Origin: Pseudoalteromonas aurantia 208 | GTDB lineage: Bacteria; Pseudomonadota; Gammaproteobacteria; Enterobacterales; Alteromonadaceae | Assembly: GCF_014858725.1 (NCBI RefSeq) | Contig: NZ_AQGV01000015.1 | Location: forward strand, 434,001-498,000 | DNA: 64,000 bases | Direction: 5' to 3' | Part shown: in pieces, positions 1 to 8,860 of the stretch | How positions within the stretch are numbered: position 1 is the stretch's first letter | How the letters are laid out: each line of letters opens with the position of its first letter | Program-made: the position numbers and the translations under genes | Notes under the pieces: model-generated | Told to the model about the DNA's origin: nothing | Databases searched by the model: none | What the model saw: only the letters and a program-made list of their open reading frames with translations

Positions 1-60
1 TTATATTATGTACAAACAATTATCAGCTGTATAAAGCGCAGTTCTTTATATAAATGACAT

Positions 61-81
61 AAAGGCCCCTATGAGGCCTTT
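61..81 (-). terminator. Hairpin downstream of the M1 aminopeptidase gene
   Basis: A 7-bp perfect stem (AAAGGCC/GGCCTTT) with a 7-nt loop lies about 100 bases past the stop codon of the minus-strand aminopeptidase gene. On that strand the stem ends in TTT followed by AT-rich sequence. It is a plausible intrinsic terminator, though the tail is not a clean T run. Confidence 0.45.
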
Positions 82-177
82 ATATCATTGAGTAAAGTAT
101 TGATCATTCTAGCGCTAACCGACTTATGTAAAGTAACGACATAGCGAGTTTTTTGCCTTGTTATTACACCACTTACT

Positions 178-2760
178 TTAAAATCGAGCTAAGAATTTAT
201 TCACTGACTCTAATTCCCTACGTTTCAGGGCGATACAGGTATGCACACTTTCACTCACTTTCTCTAAGCTACGTTGGTAACCAGGTACAGCAGACACTTT
301 CTCTTTAAAAAATGCTTGGGTTGTTTTCAAATCATGTATTTCACACCCATTTCCGGTATAGCTAGGCAGTGTTGGTAACATGAAAGGTGGCATTTTTTTA
401 CTAAGGGCCGGATAGTTTTCATATATCCAAGTTCTGAAGTGCTTTTTCCGAGATTCAGTATAACCTTGGCCTGAAAATATAATTCTTAAATCTGACGGAG
501 TGACTTTGTCAGTTAATGCATAATCAAGTACTTTGCTTTGCAGTGTTTTACTACCAAAATAACTGAGTGCAGCCAATAAGTGTGTCCGTGTTTGTGGCTC
601 TTTAGTTGTCTCAAAAGCATTTTGGTATGCTTTGAGTAAATCGACATCGCCATGATAGGCCGCCAATTTTAAGAACGTACCCGCAAGATATGGATCCACT
701 TTTGTCGAGTCTGTTAAATACAGCGCAGTTTGTTGTTGAGCTGTTGTGATTATGCTTTGATCTTTTCCATCAAACCCTTGTAGAGCGATAACAATGGCAC
801 GCAAACTTGAAATGGCGGGTATTTCTTGCGGTTTCGAGGTCAAGCCATATTGAGCAATGGCTGGCTGAATACTCCGGCGAATGAACCCAGGCCAAAACTC
901 TTCATTTTGTTTCGTTTTAAAGGTACTTTTTTGCGCACGAAGTAGTCGAATCGCATTGCTTGCAACACGAGGGTGTTGGTCACTGGCAAATTGTTCTAAT
1001 GCAGCCATAAGCTGCCCTGCATTTATTTTACCTGCATCAAGCAGCGCATCAGCTGCAGAAAGCAAGGCGAGTCTTTCTCTGTCCGATAAGGCACTTTTAG
1101 CATGTTTCAATAGAGTATTAAATTGTCGCTCTTCTAACATCCAGCGATAATAGCCTAATGCACCTTTATCTGGATAAATCCATTGTGGTTCGAAGTCTAA
1201 TTGTACTCTTTGTGATTCTTTATTGAGCAACATTTGTGTAGAAGCCACTTTATCACCTTTACCATATTTGATGGTGACAGGGACATTCCATAGCTGCTTG
1301 GGCGCCTCTACGCCAGCATTGGCGAATCGTTGTTGTGATAATGTGAGCATTTTCCCGCTTTTAGTCACAGAAATGAGTGGGAATGACGACTGTTCTACAA
1401 ATGAACTTAAAACACTTGCAACATCTTTGTTAGATGCGAGGCTTAGCTCTCGCCATAAGTCAGCAGCTTCAGCATTTTTGAAGGCATATTTTTTCATATA
1501 AGCACGCATTCCTTTTTGGAAAGCGTCGGCGCCAATCCAATTTTCGATCATGGATAAGACGGCGCTCCCTTTACTATATGCAAGGCCAAGTCCATCCATG
1601 ATATCTGCTTCGGTTTTAATGGGTTTCCTGATCGGTTTAGTTGATAATTGTGCATCGAGTGCCATAACGTAATTTTGTGGTAAGTCTAAATGGCTGTTAA
1701 ACTCAGGGTTGAGCTGTTGGGTCACTTTAGCAGCCATCCAACTCGCAAAAGCCTCATTAAGCCACAAGTCATTCCACCATTTCATGGTGACGAGATTGCC
1801 ATACCATTGGTGTGCCAATTCATGCGCAATTACAGATACATTGGTTTGCTTTTGGCGACTCGTTGCGTTGTTAGGATCAACCAGCAGTATATCTTCACGG
1901 TACGTTACTAAACCTGAGTTTTCCATAGCGCCAAAGGGGAATTCAGGTACCGCCACCGAATCTAATTTCTTATAAACGTAGGGAATACCAAAATAGTCTT
2001 CTAGTACCTTTAAGACTTTGGGCATATTGTCGATGGCGTAATCTGCGAGCGCGAGCTTACCTTGTGGCGTGATCACTTTCCCTGGAATTGGCATACCTGT
2101 GATGGCTTTTTCTTCAAAGGGTCCCACCGCCATAGCGACTAGGTAGCTGGGGATAGGGGGAGTTACGTCGAAAAAGTGTGTGGTATTGGTTTTGTTTTTC
2201 TGTGCTTTTATCAGCGGTGTATTGGCGTATACCTTTTGAGCATTCGGCGCTGTGATGGTTAATTGAAACGGAATCTTATATTGCGGTTCATCAAACACAG
2301 GGAATGCACGGCGCGCATCACTCATTTCAAATTGTGTAAATAGATAGGCTTTACCTTGATCTATGGTTTTATATAAGCCAACGCTTTGCTGATTATATGG
2401 GGCATCAAAATTGATAGTGAGCGTGTATTTACCCGGTTGTAACTGTTGGTCACAGTGCAGCCTTACCTTGCCTGTTTTCAGCATGGTATTGGATAAATCA
2501 CACTCTGTATTGCCAATCAGTTTTGCAAGTTCAATAGCATAATCTAGCCCATTAATTTCAATATAATGAGTCGCTTCTAGCACGCTTAGCTCTATGCGGC
2601 TGATACCACTAAAGGTATCTTTATTAGGGTCTAATGTGAGGTGTACTGATTGTGAGCTTGGCTTAGCGAGTGGTTCAATAATGTAATCATTGTCTTCACT
2701 GGCGTGCGCAGTCTGCATTGCTAAGCTAATAGCGAGGGCTAACAAGCGTTTATAAAACAT
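178..2760 (-). CDS. Secreted M1 family zinc aminopeptidase
   Basis: This 860-residue protein hydrolyses N-terminal amino acids from peptides. A signal peptide (residues 1-20, cleavage after AHA) predicts periplasmic or extracellular location. The N-terminal beta domain is followed by the exopeptidase motif GAMEN (277-281), the zinc site HELAH (313-317) and the third ligand Glu336 in NEAF, 18 residues after the second His, exactly the M1 arrangement. The C-terminal half is alpha-helical (ERAP1_C-like). The length fits the family. Family membership is certain from the motifs; the natural peptide substrate cannot be inferred. The gene is alone on its strand, with a miniature element just upstream. 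Confidence 0.95.
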   Translation of the reverse strand: MFYKRLLALAISLAMQTAHASEDNDYIIEPLAKPSSQSVHLTLDPNKDTFSGISRIELSVLEATHYIEINGLDYAIELAKLIGNTECDLSNTMLKTGKVRLHCDQQLQPGKYTLTINFDAPYNQQSVGLYKTIDQGKAYLFTQFEMSDARRAFPVFDEPQYKIPFQLTITAPNAQKVYANTPLIKAQKNKTNTTHFFDVTPPIPSYLVAMAVGPFEEKAITGMPIPGKVITPQGKLALADYAIDNMPKVLKVLEDYFGIPYVYKKLDSVAVPEFPFGAMENSGLVTYREDILLVDPNNATSRQKQTNVSVIAHELAHQWYGNLVTMKWWNDLWLNEAFASWMAAKVTQQLNPEFNSHLDLPQNYVMALDAQLSTKPIRKPIKTEADIMDGLGLAYSKGSAVLSMIENWIGADAFQKGMRAYMKKYAFKNAEAADLWRELSLASNKDVASVLSSFVEQSSFPLISVTKSGKMLTLSQQRFANAGVEAPKQLWNVPVTIKYGKGDKVASTQMLLNKESQRVQLDFEPQWIYPDKGALGYYRWMLEERQFNTLLKHAKSALSDRERLALLSAADALLDAGKINAGQLMAALEQFASDQHPRVASNAIRLLRAQKSTFKTKQNEEFWPGFIRRSIQPAIAQYGLTSKPQEIPAISSLRAIVIALQGFDGKDQSIITTAQQQTALYLTDSTKVDPYLAGTFLKLAAYHGDVDLLKAYQNAFETTKEPQTRTHLLAALSYFGSKTLQSKVLDYALTDKVTPSDLRIIFSGQGYTESRKKHFRTWIYENYPALSKKMPPFMLPTLPSYTGNGCEIHDLKTTQAFFKEKVSAVPGYQRSLEKVSESVHTCIALKRRELESVNKFLARF

Positions 2761-3193
2761 GGTTGGGGGTCCTTAATTATTCTTGTTATTCGGTTACCTG
2801 AATACAGGTCTAAATATAAAATTGTTATTACTACAGACTATCAGTTCACTCATAGACATGGAAGCGTATGGGTAATAGTCAGAGCACTGTTTTCACTGAC
2901 AGACATGAAGTTAAGTAACCTCAGGTTTGGATAAGGGTTTTGGAATAGAAAATGTTTTGAAAACACACTTATGTATAATCCAATGATGATATTTTGTTCA
3001 ATATCAAGGCGCTTTTATGCAGTAATAGCGGGCTATTACAAATGAAAGCAACGCCGAGAGTGAGAAAAATAACTTTATTGGGCAAATTCGCTTATCCAGA
3101 GCTGAGGTTAAGTAGTTGAAAGAACCTTAGGTTAGTGATATTCGATAAGCTCGTCTAAACTAATGACATATCTCTTTAACAGGGTGGGTTAGT
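2761..3193. other. Intergenic region with miniature element copy A
   Basis: This is the divergent space between the aminopeptidase and the sensor kinase genes. Both promoters must lie here. Nearly half of it is the 193-bp element at 2917-3109, so the kinase promoter is either inside the element or in the 84 bases after it. I saw no other structured signal. Confidence 0.7.
2917..3109 (-). mobile_element. 193-bp miniature inverted-repeat element, copy A
   Basis: The element begins AACCTCAG and ends CTGAGGTT. Its terminal inverted repeats of about 20 bp match the consensus AACCTCAGNTNTGGATAAG with a few mismatches. It is flanked on both sides by AAGT, a 4-bp target duplication. It is the reverse complement of copies at 5645-5837 and 50258-50450, all exactly 193 bp. 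An internal 18-bp palindrome (GTAATAGC-GG-GCTATTAC) could fold as a hairpin. It has no coding capacity for a transposase, so it must be mobilised in trans. Confidence 0.88.
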
Positions 3194-5578
3194 ATGCGCT
3201 TGAAAGTGCGTTTGATTGCGGTGTTACTGTTTACTTCGTTACTGCCGTTATTAGTTGTATTTGTATTGAGCATTACGCACAGCTCTGAACAAGCGCGTCG
3301 CTTAAGCATCCAAGGGGCGTTGGCGCAAGTAGGAAATGCCGCGGCGCTGTTTGAGCGATACTTTATTCAGCGTAAGTCAGAAATTGCGCTAATGGCGCGA
3401 GACCCTCGTATACAAAGCATGGATTTTGTAGCCATGCGACCTTTTTTGATCGAAGAAAAACGCTTGCAAAACAATGTATATGAGAAGTTTATCGTCGGTA
3501 CCAAAGACGGCAGTTTTCATAATACGGAGGGAGGAAACCCTCATCAAAAGATGAAACGGACGTTTGATGATAGTCAACCCTATTCGATGCAAAAAACCAT
3601 TAAGAAACGGGATTATTGGAAAACAACGGTAGGTGAGAATGTTGATAACAAAGCAATGACGTTCGTTTCAGATCCGATGATTTCTTACACCACCGGCGTT
3701 CGGCAAATTGTGGTGAGTGCGAGTATTTTAAATAAAGAGCAAAAGGTAGTTGGATTGTTAGGTGGCAGTATCCCATGGCGAGAAATTGACCGATTGGTAT
3801 CATTGGTCCAATCAAAAGTAATGACGCATTTCGATAAAGAAGCACGTTTCATGTTGGTCTCGAATTATGGGTACTATATGTACCATTGGGATCCAAGTAA
3901 GGTGATACAACTTAAGCGTCATAATGATACTTGGGTACTAAATGAAATTGGAGAAAAAGTATCGGTAAGATTAAAAATAAATGAGGAGCCGAATGAAGCG
4001 ATTAGGGGTTTGGGCCTAAAGATGCTCGCAGGTCACACTGGGGTTATTGAGCTTAATGATCCGGATAGTTACGAGCCACAACATGTATTTTTTGCCCAGA
4101 TCCCAGCTGCTGGTTATAGTATAGCGGTGGCTGTACCTAATTCAGTTATTTTCGGGCCTGTTCAAGAGTTGAAAGAGCTTCTATGGGGCACCTTCATTGT
4201 GGTGCTTGTCATTATAATAGGCTTGGCGATAAAGTTATCAGCACAGATTTATGCACCAATACATAACTTGATTAAGGCGTCTAAAGCACTTTCTGGAGGA
4301 GACTTCACTTACAAATTGTCGGGCTATAGAGAGGATGAATTAGGAGAACTGAGTCGTGCATTTATGAAAATGCGTGATCAAGTGCACATGCGCGAAAATG
4401 AGTTAGAAAAGCATGTGAAAGAACGTACCCTTGCATTTGAGCAGGCAACAGAAGAAGCACAGCATGCGGTACTGATTAAAAGTCGTTTTTTAGCCAATAT
4501 GAGTCATGAAATTCGAACGCCTTTGAATGGCCTACTGGGTATGCTTGAGTTATTACAAATGCAATCGACGCTGAGTGCGGATCAAATAAAATTATTAAAT
4601 ATGGGGACTACCTCGGGGCAGCATTTGTTATCTTTAGTGAATGATATATTGGATATTTCTAAGTTAGGAGAGGGCCAAGTAGAACTCGTCATTGAAGATT
4701 TTTTTGTTTCAGACATGTTGGATGAAATTTTAGTCATGCTAGCACCTACTGCGGAGCAGAAGTCACTTGGATTGGTCGTTAATTGTGATGCAAGCGTACC
4801 AAGCGAGATAAAAACAGACAAAGTTCGATTAAAGCAAGTCTTGGTAAACTTGATCAACAATGGGATTAAATTTACATCACAAGGGAGTGTGCAAGTACAA
4901 ATATCTGCCAGCCAAGAAGCGACTCAGTGGCGCTTGCAATTCAGTGTGATAGATACAGGGATAGGGATTAAACCAGAGCAATTAGAACGGATCTTCCAAC
5001 CATTTCAACAAGCTGATGACAGCACAACTCGAAAGTTTGGTGGCACTGGACTTGGGCTGAGTATTTGTCGAGAATTGGTCACATTATTGGGGGGCGAAAT
5101 CGCTATTCAGTCACAATATAACAGTGGCACGCAGGTTACGTTTGACATTTCAGTGTTAGCAGGTGAAACGCGCATTAAAAATGGCGTTTTATCCATTGCA
5201 GAGCAGCCTTTAGTAGGCAAAGTATTGGTTGCTGAGGACAACCCAATCAATCAGATGGTCATCAATGCAATGTTAAGTAAATTAGGGTTGGAGGTGTGTC
5301 TTGTTGAAGATGGAGGGTTAGCGGTTGAACAACTGGAATTGGAAGCTTTTGATTTGATTTTGATGGATATGCATATGCCTAATTTAGATGGTATTGAGGC
5401 AACAAAACAGATCCGTCGAAGTCAAAAATGGCGAGGTATCCCAATAATAGCCACCACAGCAAACGTTTTACCGCAAGATATAGCACTATGCTATAGCGCA
5501 GGAATGGATGATCATTTAGGTAAGCCACTACAAATCAATGAACTACGGAAGGCGCTGGTCCGTTGGCTTCCTAAGTAG
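3194..5578 (+). CDS. Hybrid sensor histidine kinase with Cache sensor and receiver domain
   Basis: This 794-residue inner-membrane hybrid kinase has TM1 at about 5-27, a periplasmic dCache-like sensor at about 35-320, TM2 at about 328-350 and a HAMP domain at about 350-403. A HisKA domain carries the phospho-acceptor His438 (SHEIRTPLNG), followed by an HATPase with the N box (near 549-560), DTGIGI (587-592) and GGTGLGL (616-622). The C-terminal receiver has the acidic pair ED (681-682) and phospho-acceptor Asp725 (LILMDMHMP). No HPt domain or separate response regulator is adjacent, so phosphate must pass to an HPt partner elsewhere. The sensor type suggests a small extracellular ligand. The gene lies between two inverted copies of the 193-bp miniature element. 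Confidence 0.93.
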   Translation: MRLKVRLIAVLLFTSLLPLLVVFVLSITHSSEQARRLSIQGALAQVGNAAALFERYFIQRKSEIALMARDPRIQSMDFVAMRPFLIEEKRLQNNVYEKFIVGTKDGSFHNTEGGNPHQKMKRTFDDSQPYSMQKTIKKRDYWKTTVGENVDNKAMTFVSDPMISYTTGVRQIVVSASILNKEQKVVGLLGGSIPWREIDRLVSLVQSKVMTHFDKEARFMLVSNYGYYMYHWDPSKVIQLKRHNDTWVLNEIGEKVSVRLKINEEPNEAIRGLGLKMLAGHTGVIELNDPDSYEPQHVFFAQIPAAGYSIAVAVPNSVIFGPVQELKELLWGTFIVVLVIIIGLAIKLSAQIYAPIHNLIKASKALSGGDFTYKLSGYREDELGELSRAFMKMRDQVHMRENELEKHVKERTLAFEQATEEAQHAVLIKSRFLANMSHEIRTPLNGLLGMLELLQMQSTLSADQIKLLNMGTTSGQHLLSLVNDILDISKLGEGQVELVIEDFFVSDMLDEILVMLAPTAEQKSLGLVVNCDASVPSEIKTDKVRLKQVLVNLINNGIKFTSQGSVQVQISASQEATQWRLQFSVIDTGIGIKPEQLERIFQPFQQADDSTTRKFGGTGLGLSICRELVTLLGGEIAIQSQYNSGTQVTFDISVLAGETRIKNGVLSIAEQPLVGKVLVAEDNPINQMVINAMLSKLGLEVCLVEDGGLAVEQLELEAFDLILMDMHMPNLDGIEATKQIRRSQKWRGIPIIATTANVLPQDIALCYSAGMDDHLGKPLQINELRKALVRWLPK

Positions 5579-5644
5579 TTAAAAACCTTTATATATTAAT
5601 TGCTTACAACCTAATTCAGTGTGTATGGTTGAGTGGTTGTAATT

Positions 5645-5837
5645 AACCTCAGCTCTGGATAAGCGCATTTGCCCAATAAAGCTATTTTTCTCACTCTCGG
5701 CGTTGCTTTCATTTGTAATAGCCCGCTATTACTGCATAAAAGCGCCTTGATATTGAGCAAAATATCATCATTGGATTGTACGTAAGTTTGTTTTCAAAAT
5801 GTTTCCTATTCCAAAGCCCTTATCCAAACCTAAGGTT
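5645..5837 (+). mobile_element. 193-bp miniature inverted-repeat element, copy B
   Basis: Same element as 2917-3109 but in the opposite orientation. The ends are AACCTCAG and TAAGGTT (one change in the right repeat). The flanks AATT and AACT differ at one base, so the 4-bp target duplication has probably decayed. About eight differences separate it from the copy at 50258-50450 over 193 bases. Confidence 0.87.
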
Positions 5838-5956
5838 AACTAGGTTGCTTTAGGGGTGATCCCTTTTTCTTCATTATGCATAATTTTTGCACATTTACTT
5901 TCTAAATTTCCCATTATGGTTGTGGCAATTGCGGTACTTTTTGCCAACACTTACTT

Positions 5957-6023
5957 GATAGATATGATAGATATGATAGATATGATAGATATGATAGATA
6001 TGATAGATATGATAGATATGATA
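5957..6023 (+). repeat. 9-bp tandem repeat directly upstream of a lipoprotein gene
   Basis: Seven perfect copies of GATATGATA plus a partial first copy end only 11 bases before the ATG at 6035. The next bases, GAGAG, are probably the ribosome binding site. Perfect short repeats of this kind are prone to slipped-strand changes in copy number, which would alter promoter-to-start spacing in 9-bp steps. Confidence 0.9.
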
Positions 6024-6034
6024 GAGAGCAAATT

Positions 6035-8542
6035 ATGACAAAGCAAAGCCTTCTAAGTTTGATATTTTTCTGTGCGAGCGTATTAGGTGGCTGTGGTGGG
6101 GGAAGTGAGGGCTCCGGATCAACGCCAGTTCCAGATGATACGGGAAGTGTGGTTAATAATACGGCCCCTACTGCGGTGGCGGGGGCGGACCAGTTTGTGT
6201 CCGTAGGTGAACAAGTAACACTTAATGGTTCACAGAGTTCCGATGTTGATGGTGATACTTTGTCATTTAACTGGAGAATTATGAGCCAGCCTAGCACTAG
6301 CCAAGCGAGTTTGGACAGTTCGGCACAAAGCTTGGTTACTTTTTCTCCCGATGTCGCGGGCACTTACATACTGGGTCTTATTGTGAATGATGGCTCGGTT
6401 GACTCTGTGCAAGACACGGTGACTGTGAGTGCGGAGCTTGTAAACCAAGCCCCAGTGGCGAATGCGGGGAATGATCAAGAAGTCACATTGGGCCAGTTGG
6501 TGATGTTGTCGGGTTCTGCAAGTGTAGACCCTGACGGGACAGAGCTACACTATCAATGGACATTTTTATCAAGGCCAACAGGAAGTTCTGTCACCTTGGT
6601 TAATGCTGAAACAATTCGCAGCGAGTTTACAGCCGATGTTGCTGGTAGCTATTTAGTTGGGCTGATTGTTAATGATGGCGTTATTGATTCGGCGCAAGAT
6701 AGTGTCTCGATTACAGTGATGCCTGCGGTCATAAATCAACCACCAATTGCGAATGCGGGCGTAGATCAACAAGTTCCGTTGGGTCAGTTAGTTTCTTTAT
6801 CAGGCATTGCGAGTCAAGACCCTGATGGGGATCAATTAACGTATAACTGGGTGTTTGTGACTAAACCTGGTGGCAGTAATGCCGTGCTTTCTGACGCTCA
6901 GACGGTCAATGCACAATTTAATACAGATGTCGCGGGGAGTTATCAAGTTGGCTTAATCGTGAATGACGGTCAAGTTGACTCGATGCAAGATATTGCGGTT
7001 ATTACGGTGTCGGCAGGAGATACCAATCAAGCTCCGGTAGCAAACGCGGGTAATGATCAATCAATTACGGTCTCAGAGGCAGTAACGCTTTCTGGGTCAC
7101 TGAGTAGCGATCCTGACAACGATACGCTGAGTTATCTGTGGAGCATTGTTAGTAAACCAGCACAAAGTAGCACAGTGCTTTCTAATACGACCTCTCAATC
7201 AGTTCAAATTACGCCAGATTTGGCGGGCACATATCAAGTTTCTCTCGTTGTGAATGATGGAAAGTTAAACTCTATCGCGGATATAGTCGTTATTACAGCA
7301 CAGGCTCAACTCCCAGTAGCTCATGCCGGTGCTGATCAGGACGTCACTGTGGGGGATTTTGTAACTTTGGATGGGGCTCAGAGTACGGGAACTGATTTGA
7401 CGTACCAGTGGCAGATTGTGAATAAGCCGGATAATAGCATGGTTGAGTTAAATAGCGCAGATCAGGTCAGTATCGAGTTCAATGCCGATATTAGTGGGAC
7501 CTTTGAACTGAGCTTAACGGTCGCTGTAGGGGGGAGCGTATCAACGGCGGATATTGTGAAAGTAACGGCCAGCAATACGAACGTTAATATTACCGACAAA
7601 ATTTTTACCAATGAAGCGGTAAGTTGCCGAAACTATGAGGGCAGTTACTTTTCGAATGTGACGGATATAAAAAGGTCGGCAGATTTCACTGGTGATGTGG
7701 TAATGAGTGTGGGTAATACAACATGCACCATCACAATGAATGCCATTCCTAATCATGACTTTAATGATAATACTGCGTCTTTTGCGACAGACACATCCGC
7801 ACAAAATCTAGTGTACACTTTACCAATTACGGCGAGTCCAGCTGCGACGATTACACCGCAAGGGATTGGGATCACGGAGGGCATATTACTTAATGGTGTG
7901 ACCTTGGATCTATTGCCAGCAGCCTGTTATGGCGTAGGCAATGAGCCAATTGGTAGAGAAAAAATAGGTTGTGGTGCAGATCAAAATGATAATCCATGGC
8001 GTTATGACCCAATGTCACCTCTTAGTACCTTTGGAACGGATGCCCACAACGCACATACTCAACCATCAGGAAAATATCATTATCATGGCAACCCTGTTGC
8101 TATGTTCAGTCAAACATGTGGCAGCAGAGCATCAGCAGTAATTGGGTTTGCAGCAGATGGTTATCCGATATACGGTAGCTGTTTCAAAGACCCGGCTACC
8201 GGCAATATTCGAAAAGCAACGTCTAGTTATGTTTTAAAAAATAGTGGTGGGGTACGTCAAGCCGTGACAGGCTATACGACTCCTGTCGGTGGCACAGGTG
8301 CCGTCGCGAGTAATAATTACGATGGGCAATTTAGAGGTGATTGGGAGTATCAAGTAAATGCGGGTGATCTTGATGAGTGTAACGGTATGAGTATTGATGG
8401 GCAGTATGGTTACTATGTGACCAATGCATTCCCATGGGTGCTGGGTTGCTTCAAGGGCAGTTTAGACAGCAGTTTTACAAGACCTCAAAATTTAGAGAGG
8501 CGCAGTCATAGCCATGATGACAGTGCTGAACATCACCATTAG
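6035..8542 (+). CDS. Lipoprotein with PKD-like repeats and a C-terminal YHYH domain
   Basis: This 835-residue cell-envelope lipoprotein has a signal peptide ending in a lipobox with Cys20 (LGGC), followed by a Gly/Ser linker. Residues of about 45-510 hold five PKD/Ig-like repeats, each starting near ANAGNDQ and ending near GLIVNDG. The last third is a YHYH domain, named for its signature, seen here as KYHYHGNP followed by GFAADGYPIYGS. The C-terminus is His-rich (HSHDDSAEHHH), which may bind metal. PKD repeats usually serve as spacers or glycan- and protein-binding modules. YHYH proteins have no established function that I know. The upstream 9-bp repeats suggest variable expression. Lipoprotein and domain calls are firm; the role is unknown. 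Confidence 0.85.
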   Translation: MTKQSLLSLIFFCASVLGGCGGGSEGSGSTPVPDDTGSVVNNTAPTAVAGADQFVSVGEQVTLNGSQSSDVDGDTLSFNWRIMSQPSTSQASLDSSAQSLVTFSPDVAGTYILGLIVNDGSVDSVQDTVTVSAELVNQAPVANAGNDQEVTLGQLVMLSGSASVDPDGTELHYQWTFLSRPTGSSVTLVNAETIRSEFTADVAGSYLVGLIVNDGVIDSAQDSVSITVMPAVINQPPIANAGVDQQVPLGQLVSLSGIASQDPDGDQLTYNWVFVTKPGGSNAVLSDAQTVNAQFNTDVAGSYQVGLIVNDGQVDSMQDIAVITVSAGDTNQAPVANAGNDQSITVSEAVTLSGSLSSDPDNDTLSYLWSIVSKPAQSSTVLSNTTSQSVQITPDLAGTYQVSLVVNDGKLNSIADIVVITAQAQLPVAHAGADQDVTVGDFVTLDGAQSTGTDLTYQWQIVNKPDNSMVELNSADQVSIEFNADISGTFELSLTVAVGGSVSTADIVKVTASNTNVNITDKIFTNEAVSCRNYEGSYFSNVTDIKRSADFTGDVVMSVGNTTCTITMNAIPNHDFNDNTASFATDTSAQNLVYTLPITASPAATITPQGIGITEGILLNGVTLDLLPAACYGVGNEPIGREKIGCGADQNDNPWRYDPMSPLSTFGTDAHNAHTQPSGKYHYHGNPVAMFSQTCGSRASAVIGFAADGYPIYGSCFKDPATGNIRKATSSYVLKNSGGVRQAVTGYTTPVGGTGAVASNNYDGQFRGDWEYQVNAGDLDECNGMSIDGQYGYYVTNAFPWVLGCFKGSLDSSFTRPQNLERRSHSHDDSAEHHH

Positions 8543-8860
8543 ATAATTGCTCTAAATAATGGAGCTGGTGCAACAGATATGCGCAGTTGCACCAGTCTAT
8601 TTTCGTATCGTTTTTTTATATTCCACAAAATAGTGCCATGACTAGAGCAATGACGCAATCACGTGGGTCATAGCACACTTTTCTCGCTACTTTAGCTTCG
8701 TTATCGAAGGTGTTACTGTAATGTAATTCAAATATTGTGCATATCATAGAGCACTATAATTTGTCATAAATCTGGCACCAATTTGCCACGATTTATTAGC
8801 CTAATTGTCTTTTTTTCCTTCTATAGTGGTGTCTCTAAAACCGATAAAAGAGAAGGGATT
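8543..8860. other. Intergenic region before the nucleotidase gene
   Basis: It holds the terminator of the upstream lipoprotein gene (8565-8603) and presumably the promoter of the nucleotidase gene. The reading frame is open upstream of the chosen ATG, but those residues do not look like a signal peptide and I left them out. Nothing else stands out. Confidence 0.5.
8565..8603 (+). terminator. Intrinsic terminator of the PKD/YHYH lipoprotein gene
   Basis: A 10-bp perfect stem (CTGGTGCAAC/GTTGCACCAG) is followed by TCTATTTT, 22 bases after the stop codon. Confidence 0.8.

Larger units (their letters stand above)
5579..6034. other. Intergenic region with miniature element copy B and a 9-bp repeat tract
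   Basis: The space between the kinase stop codon and the PKD/YHYH lipoprotein start holds element copy B (5645-5837) and the tandem repeat 5957-6023. The promoter for the downstream gene should lie between them. A 60-codon reading frame (5856-6038) spans the repeat and ends by ATGA overlap on the next start codon; I regard it as unproven. Confidence 0.7.

Noticed and set aside
881..1975. Plus-strand reading frames over the M1 aminopeptidase gene
   Set aside because: They are antisense to a well-supported coding frame with intact motifs and have no ribosome binding sites or recognisable products.
2917..5837. Composite transposon carrying the sensor kinase
   Set aside because: Each miniature element copy has its own 4-bp duplication and the outer flanks do not match each other.
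5957..6023. CRISPR array
   Set aside because: The units are directly adjacent 9-mers without spacers, and there are no cas genes.
5856..6038. 60-codon frame with repeated Met-Ile-Asp as a gene
   Set aside because: The protein is generated by the 9-bp repeat and has no homology-like content. Kept only as a possible leader frame in the findings.
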